Shown here piece after piece: positions 1-8,899 of a DNA stretch of 64,000 bases. The position numbers and the translations under genes were made by a program. Every line of letters begins with the position of its first letter. Within the stretch, counting starts at the first letter, position 1. Below the pieces are notes generated by a model. That model had not been told where the DNA came from. It did no database searches and saw only the letters and a list, made by a program, of their open reading frames with translations. Where the stretch lies: the NCBI RefSeq assembly GCF_024599655.1, contig NZ_CP102247.1:806001-870000 (forward strand). The letters run 5' to 3'. Origin of the DNA: Enterobacter asburiae. GTDB lineage: Bacteria > Pseudomonadota > Gammaproteobacteria > Enterobacterales > Enterobacteriaceae.

Positions 1-577
1 CGGTCACTTCGTTGGCCAGCACGGTGTCGTACTGTGAACGGGCGTTCTGCACGTCGGTGATCGCGACCAGGCCCACGTTGAAGCGCTGGGTGGTCTGATC
101 TAACTGGCGGTAAATCGCCTGTTTCTGCGCTTCGGTGTAGGAGAGCGCGTCAATGGCGCTCAGCACGTTGAAGTACGCCGTGGCGGTGTTCAGGATCAGC
201 GTCTGCTGGTCGGTCTGATAGGTCACATCCTGGATACCCGCGCTCTTTTCCTGCAGGGTCAGGGCGCGCCATTTGGACATATCAAACAGCGTCTGTGTCA
301 ATTGCAGTGAGGCGCTGGTAGCATTGGAGTTAACGCCGTTAGCGTCGCGGAAACCGTTGCTGTAGGTATAATCTGCACCTAACCCTAACTGTGGCAGCAA
401 GGGGCTACGCGCTTCGTTAATCTTTTCAAACGCAGCATCACGATCGGCCGCTGATTTACGTAAATCAGGGTTGCCCAGACGTGCCTGCTGGTAGACCTGT
501 AACAGGTTTTCCGCCTGGCTCATTGCACTGAAGCCCGTCAGGCTCAGGCCGATAAGGATGGGGAGCAATTTCTTCAT
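1..577 (-). CDS. tolC: Outer membrane efflux channel TolC, N-terminal 192 residues (gene runs off the left edge)
   Basis: TolC is the trimeric outer-membrane exit duct used by tripartite drug pumps and type I secretion. Translated from the minus strand, the protein begins MKKLLPILIGLSL, a signal peptide ending at AEN, followed by the repeated alpha-helical/beta-barrel segments with the family phrases QLGLGADYTYSNG and FNVGLVAITDVQNA. Only about the first 192 residues lie in the window. I start at the ATG at 577; an in-frame ATG six bases upstream is also possible, but MKKLL matches the known enterobacterial start. The gene is divergent from nudF, as in E. coli. A Mar/Sox/Rob-type box lies upstream at 662-680. 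Identity is certain; the 3' part is not visible. Confidence 0.97.
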   Translation of the reverse strand, partial: MKKLLPILIGLSLTGFSAMSQAENLLQVYQQARLGNPDLRKSAADRDAAFEKINEARSPLLPQLGLGADYTYSNGFRDANGVNSNATSASLQLTQTLFDMSKWRALTLQEKSAGIQDVTYQTDQQTLILNTATAYFNVLSAIDALSYTEAQKQAIYRQLDQTTQRFNVGLVAITDVQNARSQYDTVLANEVT

Positions 578-661
578 TTGCATTCCTTGTTGTGAAGCAG
601 TATTAGCGCTGATCTAATTAAAAAATAATTGCCGATTCTAACAGAATCTTCCATACCAAAA

Positions 662-680
662 GGTTGGCGTTACGTGCCAT
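662..680 (-). promoter_or_regulatory. Putative MarA/SoxS/Rob box (marbox) upstream of tolC
   Basis: On the minus strand the 19 bases read ATGGCACGTAACGCCAACC. Against the degenerate marbox consensus AYnGCACnnWnnRYYAAAY every specified position fits except one A near the 3' end. It lies about 85-100 bp upstream of the tolC start. tolC belongs to the mar/sox/rob regulon in E. coli, so control by these activators is expected here; binding itself is inferred. Confidence 0.7.
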
Positions 681-781
681 CTGGCGGTAATTTGCACCAA
701 TCTACCATATAGCCTTGCAAACGGCAGCCAAACAGCCTTGAAATTCACACTTTCATCACCATTGCTACCAGGACTCGACTC

Positions 782-1414
782 ATGCAGAAACCAGAAAAGT
801 TGCCCGTGACATTCGCCAAAAACGATGTAGAAATTATTGCACGAGAAACGCTTTATAGCGGTTTTTTTTCAATGGATCTTTACCGTTTCAGGCATCGTCT
901 GTTTAACGGGGAAATGAGCGGTGAAATCAGACGCGAAATTTTTGAACGCGGGCATGCGGCAGTCTTGCTACCCTTTGACCCAGTGCGTGACGAAGTTGTG
1001 CTGGTGGAGCAGATCCGCATTGCCGCTTATGACGTGAGTGAGAGCCCGTGGCTGTTGGAAATGGTGGCCGGGATGATCGAAGAAGGTGAGTCGGTTGAAG
1101 ACGTCGCCCGGCGCGAGGCGCTGGAGGAGGCGGGGCTGGTGGTAGGCCGCACCAAACCGGTGCTGAGCTATCTGGCAAGCCCGGGGGGCACCAGCGAGCG
1201 CTTGTCCATTATGGTGGGCGAAGTGGACGCCACGACGGCGGAAGGGATCCACGGTCTGGCAGATGAAAACGAAGATATTCGGGTTCATGTGGTGAGCCGG
1301 GAACAGGCTTATCAGTGGGTAGAAGAGGGGAAAATCGACAACGCAGCGTCTGTCATCGCCCTGCAATGGCTACAGCTGCATTATCAGACATTACGAAACG
1401 AGTGGAAAAAATGA
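782..1414 (+). CDS. nudF: ADP-ribose pyrophosphatase NudF (Nudix hydrolase)
   Basis: Hydrolyses ADP-ribose to AMP and ribose 5-phosphate in the cytosol, a house-cleaning activity. The 210-residue protein carries a full Nudix box (about residues 98-120) with the order G-x5-E-x7-REA-x-EE-x-G, read as GMIEEGESVEDVARREALEE. The Nudix family metal-binding glutamates are therefore present. Length equals the E. coli enzyme to within one residue. It is the first gene of a co-directional run; its TGA overlaps the yqiB ATG by four bases, implying translational coupling. It is divergent from tolC. Confidence 0.97.
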   Translation: MQKPEKLPVTFAKNDVEIIARETLYSGFFSMDLYRFRHRLFNGEMSGEIRREIFERGHAAVLLPFDPVRDEVVLVEQIRIAAYDVSESPWLLEMVAGMIEEGESVEDVARREALEEAGLVVGRTKPVLSYLASPGGTSERLSIMVGEVDATTAEGIHGLADENEDIRVHVVSREQAYQWVEEGKIDNAASVIALQWLQLHYQTLRNEWKK

Positions 1415-1833
1415 AGCGCTATACGCCTGACTTCCCAGAAATGATGCGCCTGTGCGAAACCAATTTCGCACAGTTGCGCCGCCTGCTGCCGCGTAACGAC
1501 GCACCCGGCGAAACGGTAAGCTATCAGGTGAGCAACGCGCAGTATCGGTTAACGATAACGGAATCAACGCGCTACACTACGCTGGTGGAGATTGAGCAAA
1601 CGGCCCCGAGCATTAGCTACTGGAGCCTGCCGTCGATGACGGTGCGCCTCTATCACGACGCGATGGTCGCTGAAGTGTGTTCAAGCCAGCAGATCTTTCG
1701 CTTCAAAGCGCGTTATGATTACCCGAATAAAAAGTTGCATCAACGCGACGAAAAGCATCAAATTAACCAGTTTTTAGCCGACTGGCTAAGATATTGTTTA
1801 GCACATGGAGCAATGGCGATTCCGGTTTGTTAG
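1411..1833 (+). CDS. yqiB: DUF1249 family protein YqiB
   Basis: Small cytosolic protein of unknown biochemical role (DUF1249). The start at 1411 (MKRYTPDFPEMMRLCETNF) overlaps the nudF stop in an ATGA arrangement and gives 140 residues, the usual family length. A longer in-frame extension into nudF is possible but would not fit the family. The tail is rich in charged and aromatic residues, with no membrane segment or known catalytic motif. In enterobacteria it is always found between nudF and cpdA, so it is probably co-transcribed with the signalling phosphodiesterase downstream. Confidence 0.93.
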   Translation: MKRYTPDFPEMMRLCETNFAQLRRLLPRNDAPGETVSYQVSNAQYRLTITESTRYTTLVEIEQTAPSISYWSLPSMTVRLYHDAMVAEVCSSQQIFRFKARYDYPNKKLHQRDEKHQINQFLADWLRYCLAHGAMAIPVC

Positions 1834-1860
1834 CGTCATAAACCTACCTAAGGACACCAT

Positions 1861-2688
1861 TTGGAAAGCCTGTTGAACCTGACTGTTGCTGGTGGGGCGC
1901 CAGTCAGGATATTACAAATCACCGATACCCACCTTTTTGCCGAAAAGCATGAGACGCTACTGGGGGTCAACACCTGGGAGAGTTATCAGGCGGTGCTTAG
2001 CGCCATTCACGCTGAAAACCGTGCATGCGATCTGATTGTCGCAACGGGCGATCTGGCGCAGGATCAGTCCTCCGCGGCCTACCAGCATTTTGCTGAAGGC
2101 ATCGCGAGCTTTAGCGTGCCTTGCGTCTGGCTGCCGGGAAACCATGACTTCCAGCCTGCCATGTTCAGTTCTCTTCAGGATGCGGGGATTTCTCCGGCGA
2201 AATGTGTTTTTGCGGGTGAACAGTGGCAGATCCTGCTGCTGGACAGCCAGGTATTTGGCGTCCCGCACGGTGAGTTAAGCGAATTTCAGCTCGACTGGCT
2301 TGAGACCAAACTGGCTGCTGAACCTGAACGCCACACGCTGCTGTTGCTTCATCATCACCCTCTGCCGGCGGGCTGCAGCTGGCTCGATCAGCACAGCCTG
2401 CGCAACTCCGCGGCGCTGGACCGCGTGCTGGCGAAGTTCCCCCGGGTGAAAAATCTGCTATGTGGGCATATTCACCAGGAGCAGGATCTCGACTGGAACG
2501 GACGCCGCATGCTGGCGACGCCGTCGACCTGCGTTCAGTTTAAGCCGCACTGCGCCAACTTTACGCTGGATACCATCGCGCCAGGCTGGCGCTGGCTGGA
2601 ACTGCATGCCGACGGCACGCTGACCACGGAAGTCTGCCGTTTGACCGGTGCAAAATTCCGCCCGGATACCGCTTCAGAAGGCTATTGA
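1861..2688 (+). CDS. cpdA: 3',5'-cyclic-AMP phosphodiesterase CpdA
   Basis: Cleaves cAMP to 5'-AMP, lowering the signal that drives CRP. The 275-residue protein shows the calcineurin-type metallophosphoesterase motifs in order: DTHLF (near 22), GDLAQDQ (near 64), GNHD (near 95), HHHP (near 163) and GHIHQE (near 202), supplying the two-metal ligands. It starts with TTG at 1861, the same unusual start used in E. coli, which keeps the conserved MESLL N-terminus. The weak start may keep enzyme levels low. Its TGA shares one base with the yqiA ATG. Confidence 0.97.
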   Translation: MESLLNLTVAGGAPVRILQITDTHLFAEKHETLLGVNTWESYQAVLSAIHAENRACDLIVATGDLAQDQSSAAYQHFAEGIASFSVPCVWLPGNHDFQPAMFSSLQDAGISPAKCVFAGEQWQILLLDSQVFGVPHGELSEFQLDWLETKLAAEPERHTLLLLHHHPLPAGCSWLDQHSLRNSAALDRVLAKFPRVKNLLCGHIHQEQDLDWNGRRMLATPSTCVQFKPHCANFTLDTIAPGWRWLELHADGTLTTEVCRLTGAKFRPDTASEGY

Positions 2689-3269
2689 TGTCTACGCTCC
2701 TTTATCTGCACGGATTCAACAGCTCGCCGCGCTCCGCAAAAGCGACACAGTTTCGCCAGTGGCTGAGCGAGCATCACCCCGACGTTGAGATGATTATCCC
2801 GCAGCTGCCGCCTTACCCGGCAGAGGCCGCGGAGATGCTGGAATCTATCGTGCTTGCGCACGGCGGCGAAACCTTCGGCGTCGTCGGTTCATCCCTGGGC
2901 GGGTACTACGCCACCTGGCTTTCACAATGCTTCATGCTGCCCGCCGTTGTGGTTAATCCGGCGGTTCGGCCATTTGAGCTGCTGAGGGACTTTCTTGGCG
3001 AAAACGAGAACCCCTACACCGGCCAGCAATATGTGCTAGAGTCACGCCATATTTACGATCTCAAAGTTATGCAGGTCGACCCGCTTGAGGCGCCGGATCT
3101 CATCTGGCTGCTGCAACAGACGGGTGATGAAGTGCTGGATTACCGCCAGGCAGTGGCGTATTACGCCTCCTGCCGCCAGACTATAGAAGAGGGCGGAAAC
3201 CATGCTTTCACGGGCTTTGAGAATCATTTCACCCAGATTGTCGATTTTCTTGGACTGCACAGCCACTGA
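2688..3269 (+). CDS. yqiA: Esterase YqiA (alpha/beta hydrolase)
   Basis: Predicted cytosolic esterase of the UPF0227/YqiA family, active on small acyl or CoA esters in E. coli. The 193 residues begin MSTLLYLHGFNSSPRS, with an oxyanion-hole HGF near residue 8, the nucleophile elbow GSSLGG (about 67-72) and a C-terminal GGNHAFTGFE supplying the catalytic His. The ATG at 2688 overlaps the cpdA TGA by one base, so the two are coupled. An upstream in-frame TTG is less likely. The gene lies 28 bp before parE. Confidence 0.96.
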   Translation: MSTLLYLHGFNSSPRSAKATQFRQWLSEHHPDVEMIIPQLPPYPAEAAEMLESIVLAHGGETFGVVGSSLGGYYATWLSQCFMLPAVVVNPAVRPFELLRDFLGENENPYTGQQYVLESRHIYDLKVMQVDPLEAPDLIWLLQQTGDEVLDYRQAVAYYASCRQTIEEGGNHAFTGFENHFTQIVDFLGLHSH

Positions 3270-3297
3270 CAATCAATGCGAATTGCTAGTTTAAATC

Positions 3298-5190
3298 ATG
3301 ACGCAAACCTATAACGCTGATGCCATTGAGGTCCTCACCGGGCTTGAGCCGGTTCGCCGCCGCCCGGGGATGTACACCGATACGACGCGCCCAAACCATC
3401 TGGGCCAGGAAGTTATTGATAACAGTGTTGACGAAGCGCTGGCGGGGCATGCCAAACGCGTTGACGTTATCCTGCACGCCGATCAGTCGCTGGAAGTCAT
3501 CGACGACGGGCGCGGCATGCCGGTGGATATCCACCCGGAAGAGGGCGTGCCTGCCGTTGAACTGATCCTCTGTCGTCTGCACGCGGGCGGTAAGTTCTCC
3601 AACAAGAACTACCAGTTCTCCGGCGGTCTGCACGGCGTGGGCATTTCCGTCGTGAACGCCCTGTCCAAACGCGTGGAAGTCAACGTTCGTCGCGACGGTC
3701 AGGTCTATAACATCGCGTTTGAAAACGGCGATAAGGTGCAGGATCTGCAGGTTGTCGGCACGTGCGGCAAACGCAACACCGGCACCAGCGTCCACTTCTG
3801 GCCTGACGAAAGCTTCTTCGACAGCCCACGCTTTTCCGTTTCTCGCCTGACGCACCTGCTGAAAGCCAAAGCGGTGCTGTGTCCGGGCGTGGAAATCACC
3901 TTTACCGATCACGTTAACAATACCGCACAAACCTGGTGCTACGCCGATGGTCTGAACGACTACCTGTGCGAAGCGGTAAACGGCCTGCCAACGCTGCCGG
4001 AAAAACCGTTTGTCGGTAACTTTAGCGGCGATACCGAAGCCGTGGACTGGGCGCTGCTGTGGCTGCCGGAAGGTGGCGAGCTGCTGACGGAAAGCTACGT
4101 TAACCTGATCCCGACCATGCTCGGCGGTACCCACGTCAACGGCCTGCGTCAGGGGCTGCTGGACGCGATGCGCGAGTTCTGCGAATACCGCAACATTCTG
4201 CCGCGCGGCGTGAAGCTGTCGGCGGAAGATATCTGGGATCGCTGCGCCTACGTGCTCTCCGTGAAGATGCAGGATCCGCAGTTTGCCGGTCAGACCAAAG
4301 AGCGTCTGTCGTCACGTCAGTGCGCGGCATTCGTCTCCGGCGTGGTGAAAGATGCCTTTACCCTGTGGCTGAACCAGAACGTTCAGGCGGCAGAGATGCT
4401 GGCTGAAATGGCCATTTCCAGCGCCCAGCGTCGTCTGCGCGCCGCGAAGAAGGTGGTGCGTAAAAAGCTGACCAGCGGCCCCGCGCTGCCGGGCAAGCTG
4501 GCAGACTGTACCGCGCAGGATCTCAACCGTACCGAGCTGTTCCTTGTGGAAGGGGACTCGGCGGGTGGATCGGCCAAGCAGGCGCGCGATCGTGAATATC
4601 AGGCGATCATGCCGCTCAAGGGTAAGATCCTGAACACGTGGGAGGTCTCTTCTGATGAAGTGCTGGCCTCGCAGGAAGTGCACGATATCTCGGTGGCGAT
4701 CGGCATCGATCCGGACAGCGACGATCTGAGCCAGCTGCGCTACGGCAAGATCTGTATCCTCGCGGATGCGGACTCCGACGGTCTGCACATCGCCACGCTC
4801 CTGTGCGCGCTGTTTGTGAAGCACTTCAAAACGCTGGTGAAAAACGGTCACGTCCACGTGGCGCTGCCGCCGCTGTACCGTATCGACCTCGGCAAAGAGG
4901 TTTACTACGCGCTGACGGAAGAAGAGAAAGTGGGCGTGCTGGAACAGCTGAAGCGCAAGAAGGGCAAACCGAACGTGCAGCGCTTTAAAGGGCTGGGCGA
5001 GATGAACCCGATGCAGCTGCGTGAAACGACGCTGGATCCGAACACGCGCCGCCTGGTGCAGCTGACGATCAGCGACGAAGACGAACAGCAAACCAATGCC
5101 ATGATGGATATGCTCCTTGCCAAGAAGCGTTCGGAAGACCGACGTAACTGGCTGCAGGAGAAAGGCGATATGGCGGATATTGAAGCATAA
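3298..5190 (+). CDS. parE: DNA topoisomerase IV subunit B ParE
   Basis: ATPase subunit of topoisomerase IV, which pairs with ParC (encoded here at 17.6 kb) to decatenate daughter chromosomes. The 630-residue protein has the GHKL ATPase domain (EVIDNSVDEALAGHA, DDGRGMPVD, GLHGVGISVVNAL in the first 120 residues), the transducer, and the TOPRIM part with EGDSAGGSA and DADSDGLHI. PLKGKILN and the C-terminal FKGLGEMNP signature are intact. Length is that of the E. coli protein. A bidirectional terminator follows immediately. Normally its neighbour is ygiN; here 8.7 kb of other DNA intervenes. Confidence 0.98.
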   Translation: MTQTYNADAIEVLTGLEPVRRRPGMYTDTTRPNHLGQEVIDNSVDEALAGHAKRVDVILHADQSLEVIDDGRGMPVDIHPEEGVPAVELILCRLHAGGKFSNKNYQFSGGLHGVGISVVNALSKRVEVNVRRDGQVYNIAFENGDKVQDLQVVGTCGKRNTGTSVHFWPDESFFDSPRFSVSRLTHLLKAKAVLCPGVEITFTDHVNNTAQTWCYADGLNDYLCEAVNGLPTLPEKPFVGNFSGDTEAVDWALLWLPEGGELLTESYVNLIPTMLGGTHVNGLRQGLLDAMREFCEYRNILPRGVKLSAEDIWDRCAYVLSVKMQDPQFAGQTKERLSSRQCAAFVSGVVKDAFTLWLNQNVQAAEMLAEMAISSAQRRLRAAKKVVRKKLTSGPALPGKLADCTAQDLNRTELFLVEGDSAGGSAKQARDREYQAIMPLKGKILNTWEVSSDEVLASQEVHDISVAIGIDPDSDDLSQLRYGKICILADADSDGLHIATLLCALFVKHFKTLVKNGHVHVALPPLYRIDLGKEVYYALTEEEKVGVLEQLKRKKGKPNVQRFKGLGEMNPMQLRETTLDPNTRRLVQLTISDEDEQQTNAMMDMLLAKKRSEDRRNWLQEKGDMADIEA

Positions 5191-5200
5191 GTGCACCACC

Positions 5201-5240
5201 AAATAAGGTGTTTCTTAGGGTAAGTAGAAACACCTTATTT
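5201..5240. terminator. Bidirectional terminator between parE and the MBL-fold gene
   Basis: A perfect 15-bp inverted repeat (AAATAAGGTGTTTCT at 5201-5215 and its complement at 5226-5240) encloses a 10-base loop. It is A-rich on one flank and T-rich on the other, so it can act in both directions. It sits between convergent parE and the minus-strand MBL gene, whose stop codon begins at the edge of the stem. Confidence 0.85.
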
Positions 5241-6445
5241 TAATATTTCACACAGTAACACCAACTCAGCCTGGCCTTTTCTTCAGGTACCCATTCTCCA
5301 TTAAAAGAGGTCAGCTTAATTGTCTGGCCGCCTTTCTTGTCAGGGTGTCGGCAATTTGTACACAAACGTCTTGCTTTTGGAATGTCTAAAAAATCTGTAC
5401 ATGGACGTGATGATTGACTTCCGTATTGGTTATAATCACTTCTTACGAATATCGTTTTAGCATCAAAGTTAATATACTCCCGAAGAACTTCATAAACTTC
5501 CTTGTTGTTTCCAGAACCATGATGAGGGGCGGTAATTAGGTAAGTGGTATCCAGGAAAATTAATGATTTTTTATATTGATTAAAACTGAAGTTAGAATCA
5601 GCGCAAAATAAAACACCAGCACCATCATCTTCCTTTGGAGAATAAAAAACGAGGCTTTCTTTATTAATCGTGCTCAAGTATAAGAATTTTAATGGGGGGA
5701 TTTTTTGTGCCTTGATTGTGTATATTTCTTGGCTATTTACGGGGAGTAGAAATGGTTCGCCACCCCGAGTCAGTCCATTTGCAGAATATTCAAATAAGCG
5801 AATCATAACACCTTTATTAAATGCTGCAATTGCAAGGTTACGAATGGATTCTGCTGTTTTGAATGCCTGTCGTGAAAGGCTCATCAAATGATGATTAGCA
5901 AAGAATAATCGATTATAAATGTTTATCACATGTTGCTGGTATTTTGGTTTTTTTACTTCGAAATGATTGAAATAGTTGTCCCTTAATTCTTCAAAGAAGG
6001 ATGATGCTGCAATTTCTTCATCTGCCATGTCTTTATCATTCTCAGAATAAATAGGCTCTTCTTGATTATTCTGAAAGTATGGCTCCAGATCCTCCAGATA
6101 AGAATATTCACCTTCTAAATTCTGGAGGTCATTAATTAATTCATAATAAAACTCATCAGGAAAAAACACGAGTTTTTTTATATTCGAGGTTAAGCCGGCA
6201 GGGACCCACAATTGATTACAAGTGGTGACGGGGTCTTTCAGAAACTCTGATAGCCCGTTGACATGATCAGCATCCCCGTGTGAGCAAACCATAATGTCAA
6301 CATGGCTACCCCCTGTTTCCCTTATAAAGTTTGATGTAAAATGATTATGTTTTAGCCCCCCATCAAAGAGTATTTTTGTATTCTCATTTATTTCAAGATA
6401 AAAGCTGTCACCTACGCCGACATTAAAGGCAATAAATTTTTTCAC
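5240..6445 (-). CDS. Stand-alone ComEC/Rec2-like metallo-beta-lactamase-fold hydrolase
   Basis: A 401-residue soluble protein with no signal peptide. It opens with FNVGVGDSF (7-15) and FDGG (27-30), then SHGDADHVNG (55-64, the HxDxDH metal site), and later a metal-ligand Asp in VLFCADSN and the APHHGS motif. This order is that of the MBL domain in ComEC-type proteins, here without ComEC membrane domains. A central charged insert (about 100-160) and a C-terminal cysteine-rich end (CTNCRHP, SWCYC) are extra. The start is GTG at 6445 with an AGAGGA ribosome site; the apparent ATG two bases upstream runs into a stop. The gene is markedly AT-richer than its neighbours and isolated between convergent parE and the receptor gene, suggesting acquisition. 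Such MBLs occur in competence, cell-wall and anti-phage loci; no partner is present here, so the role is unknown. Confidence 0.85.
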   Translation of the reverse strand: MKKFIAFNVGVGDSFYLEINENTKILFDGGLKHNHFTSNFIRETGGSHVDIMVCSHGDADHVNGLSEFLKDPVTTCNQLWVPAGLTSNIKKLVFFPDEFYYELINDLQNLEGEYSYLEDLEPYFQNNQEEPIYSENDKDMADEEIAASSFFEELRDNYFNHFEVKKPKYQQHVINIYNRLFFANHHLMSLSRQAFKTAESIRNLAIAAFNKGVMIRLFEYSANGLTRGGEPFLLPVNSQEIYTIKAQKIPPLKFLYLSTINKESLVFYSPKEDDGAGVLFCADSNFSFNQYKKSLIFLDTTYLITAPHHGSGNNKEVYEVLREYINFDAKTIFVRSDYNQYGSQSSRPCTDFLDIPKARRLCTNCRHPDKKGGQTIKLTSFNGEWVPEEKARLSWCYCVKY

Positions 6446-6633
6446 ATTTTAGTCCTCTGTTTTTTATTATCACTTTTGCTATTATCGGCATAGATGGCAC
6501 ATCTCTTTAATGGATTAGTTAAGGTTGTTTTAATTATAGTGTCTTGATAAGAAGCAACTGCACCTTAATGAGTTGGGGGTTCAACTTTTGGGGCGCAGTC
6601 CAGATGCAAGGCTGTTTATACCTGATGATGAAA

Positions 6634-8775
6634 TCAAAACTCCATCTTCACCGTAAACTGCATTTCGCGCGGATCGCCAATCTGGTTGCCCAGGTTGTTG
6701 GTCGCAATGGACGATGTGTAGTAGGTCTTATCAAACAGGTTTTTCACGTTCACCTGCAGCGTCACCGGATACTGCAGCTTCATCTTATACGCCGCAAACG
6801 CATCCGCCACGAAATAGCCCGGCAGATAATAATCCGCACCGTTGGTTGCGGAACGACGGCTTACGCCGTGCCCGCCGCCGCCCAGCGTCAGGGTATTCCC
6901 GGCAAACGCATTGTGAATATCGTAGGTCAGGAACAGGGAGCCGGTATGGCGCGGCACGTTCGGCAGCGGTTTACCTGCATAGTCCGGGTCTTCCAAAACC
7001 TTCGCGTCGGTATAGCCGTAGCTGGCGATAATGTTGGTGTTCTCGGTCAACGATCCGGCAAGATCCACTTCCACGCCCTGAGAGCGCACGCGGCCCGCGG
7101 TTTTGGCGACGGTTTCATCTCCAATGCTCTCGGTGTACAGCACGTTGCGCTTGTGGATATCAAACAGCGCGATATTGGCGGTAATGCCGTCGAACAGGTC
7201 AAACTTAGCGCCGATTTCATACGCGTTCGACGTTTCCGGCGGCAGGTCGCCGATGTAGCTCGCAATGGACGACTGCGGCATAAACGTCTGGGAGTAGTTG
7301 GCAAACAGCGAGACCGCCGGGGTGAGCTTATAAACAAGACCCAGCTTCGGCGTCCACTGGTCGTCGCGGCTGTCGGTGTTCACGTTAAACGGACGTCCTT
7401 TCCCCGCGTACTGGGTGTAATACTGGTAGCGCAGTCCGGCAACGGCGATCCACTTATCGGTCAGATACAGCGCGTCCTGCGCGTAGGCGGAGTAGCTCTC
7501 CTGCTTGATGGTTTGATCGCTGTCGGATGCCGAGACGGTGGTGCACTTGCCGAGGCTGCCGTAGCTCGGGTTGTAAATATTGAAATCCTTAACGTTCTTA
7601 CAACGGATCATGTCCGTACGCAGCAGATCGTAATTCTCATACGACACGCCGGTCAGGATCTCATTGTAAAAGCCCGCGATGTCCACGTTCCCCTGCAGAT
7701 CCGCTCGCGTCGTGTGCATACGCTGGGTCGAGCCCTGGGTCGCATCCACGCGGCGGGTCAGGTTGCCGGTTTTTGAATCGTAGGCCATCACGCGGGCCTG
7801 GTTATCGCTGTACTTATCCTGGCTGTAGCTGTAGTCAAACTTCGCGGTCCACTGGCTGTTGAGCCGATACTCCGCGTTGAGCTGAGCGAGATCGGACTGC
7901 CCGTCGGTCACGTTAAACGGCTCATCGAAGCGGGTTTTGCGATTCACGTCGACGGCTTTTTTAGTGTTGAGATCGAAGATCGTTCCGCGATCGAACGGTG
8001 TTTTATAGTCGCGATGCGAATAGAGCACGGTCACGGTGGCATCATCGCCAAACCAGGTGAGCGACGGAGCGATAAAGGTGCTGCGTTCGGTGCCGAAATT
8101 ACGCCAGTAATCCTCGTCCTGATATTCGCCCGTCAGGCGATACGCCAGGCGCGTGCCGTCAATCGGGCCGGTAACATCGATCTGTCCGGTGCCGCCGCCA
8201 AAGCTGGAAGAGGTGGCAGAAATTGAACCGCCGAAGGTCTTCTCCGGGCGTTTGGTGACGACGTTAATCAGGCCGCCCGGATCGAGAATGCCATAGAGCG
8301 TTGAGGCCGGGCCTTTCAGCACCTCCACGCGCTCGGTTGCGGCATTAAAGCTGCGCGGCAGGACGGTGCGCAGGCCGTTGGTCATGATCGAGCCGTCGCG
8401 GTTCGCGCCAAATCCGCGGCGCACGAAGGCATCCTGCGTACCGCCCAGGGTATTGGTCTGCACCACGTTGCTGACGTTATAAAGCGCTTCATCCAGCGTG
8501 GTGGCGTGCTGATCCGCCAGCACTTTATCGCTGACGGTATTGACCACCTGCGGGATGTCCAGCATCGGCATGTTGGTTAACGTAGCGGTGGAAGTATTCA
8601 ACGGCTGATAGCCATTTGTGGCCTCCGCCGCAGTAGTTGGATCGGCGGTGACGGTAAGCGTTTCGCCGTCTTTAGCCGCGGTGGTGCCTGCTGCCTGCAC
8701 CAGCGGCGCCATAAACAGCAGTGAAAAGAGCGCGCGCCCTTTTACCCCAGAGAGTGAAGGTGTGAACGTAGCCAT
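6634..8775 (-). CDS. TonB-dependent siderophore receptor (hydroxamate/ferrichrome-type family)
   Basis: Outer-membrane barrel that binds a ferric siderophore and imports it using TonB-ExbBD energy. From the ATG at 8775 the protein has 713 residues: a signal peptide ending PLVQAA, a TonB-box-like GETLTVTAD, a plug domain with DIPQVVNTV, RRGFGANRDGSIMTNG, EVLKGPASTLYG and GLINVVTKRP, and a long barrel ending in the expected aromatic residue (MEF). A longer start at 8835 adds 20 residues before the signal peptide, and its SD-like AGGG is too close to the codon, so I prefer 8775. The plug phrases are those of the FhuA/FhuE/FoxA-type siderophore receptors. The ligand cannot be read from sequence. 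It is divergent from the ABC importer at 9.2-13.0 kb, its obvious partner. Confidence 0.88.
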   Translation of the reverse strand: MATFTPSLSGVKGRALFSLLFMAPLVQAAGTTAAKDGETLTVTADPTTAAEATNGYQPLNTSTATLTNMPMLDIPQVVNTVSDKVLADQHATTLDEALYNVSNVVQTNTLGGTQDAFVRRGFGANRDGSIMTNGLRTVLPRSFNAATERVEVLKGPASTLYGILDPGGLINVVTKRPEKTFGGSISATSSSFGGGTGQIDVTGPIDGTRLAYRLTGEYQDEDYWRNFGTERSTFIAPSLTWFGDDATVTVLYSHRDYKTPFDRGTIFDLNTKKAVDVNRKTRFDEPFNVTDGQSDLAQLNAEYRLNSQWTAKFDYSYSQDKYSDNQARVMAYDSKTGNLTRRVDATQGSTQRMHTTRADLQGNVDIAGFYNEILTGVSYENYDLLRTDMIRCKNVKDFNIYNPSYGSLGKCTTVSASDSDQTIKQESYSAYAQDALYLTDKWIAVAGLRYQYYTQYAGKGRPFNVNTDSRDDQWTPKLGLVYKLTPAVSLFANYSQTFMPQSSIASYIGDLPPETSNAYEIGAKFDLFDGITANIALFDIHKRNVLYTESIGDETVAKTAGRVRSQGVEVDLAGSLTENTNIIASYGYTDAKVLEDPDYAGKPLPNVPRHTGSLFLTYDIHNAFAGNTLTLGGGGHGVSRRSATNGADYYLPGYFVADAFAAYKMKLQYPVTLQVNVKNLFDKTYYTSSIATNNLGNQIGDPREMQFTVKMEF

Positions 8776-8880
8776 TACATCTGTTATCCCGAAATATCCC
8801 GCGAATGACGTTTCGCGGAAAAATGTGTGAGTCATTGCCCTTTTACGGTCTGTCCGTTAGCCACGGCGGGCATCGAACAT

Positions 8881-8899
8881 GTAATTGAGAATCATTCAA
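8881..8899. promoter_or_regulatory. Fur-box-like sequence before the receptor gene
   Basis: The 19 bases contain GAGAATCATTCAA and match the classical GATAATGATAATCATTATC consensus at 12 of 19 positions by eye. It lies about 105 bp upstream of the preferred receptor start. Iron repression by Fur is inferred. Confidence 0.55.

Noticed and set aside
5240..6445. The MBL-fold gene as an antibiotic-resistance beta-lactamase
   Set aside because: There is no signal peptide, and the motif order (GVGD, HxDxDH, HHGS) is that of ComEC-type hydrolases and not of class B beta-lactamases.
6446..6633. A small gene or remnant between the MBL gene and the receptor
   Set aside because: About 190 bp with no short frame carrying a ribosome site or recognisable peptide; only AT-rich promoter-like sequence is seen.
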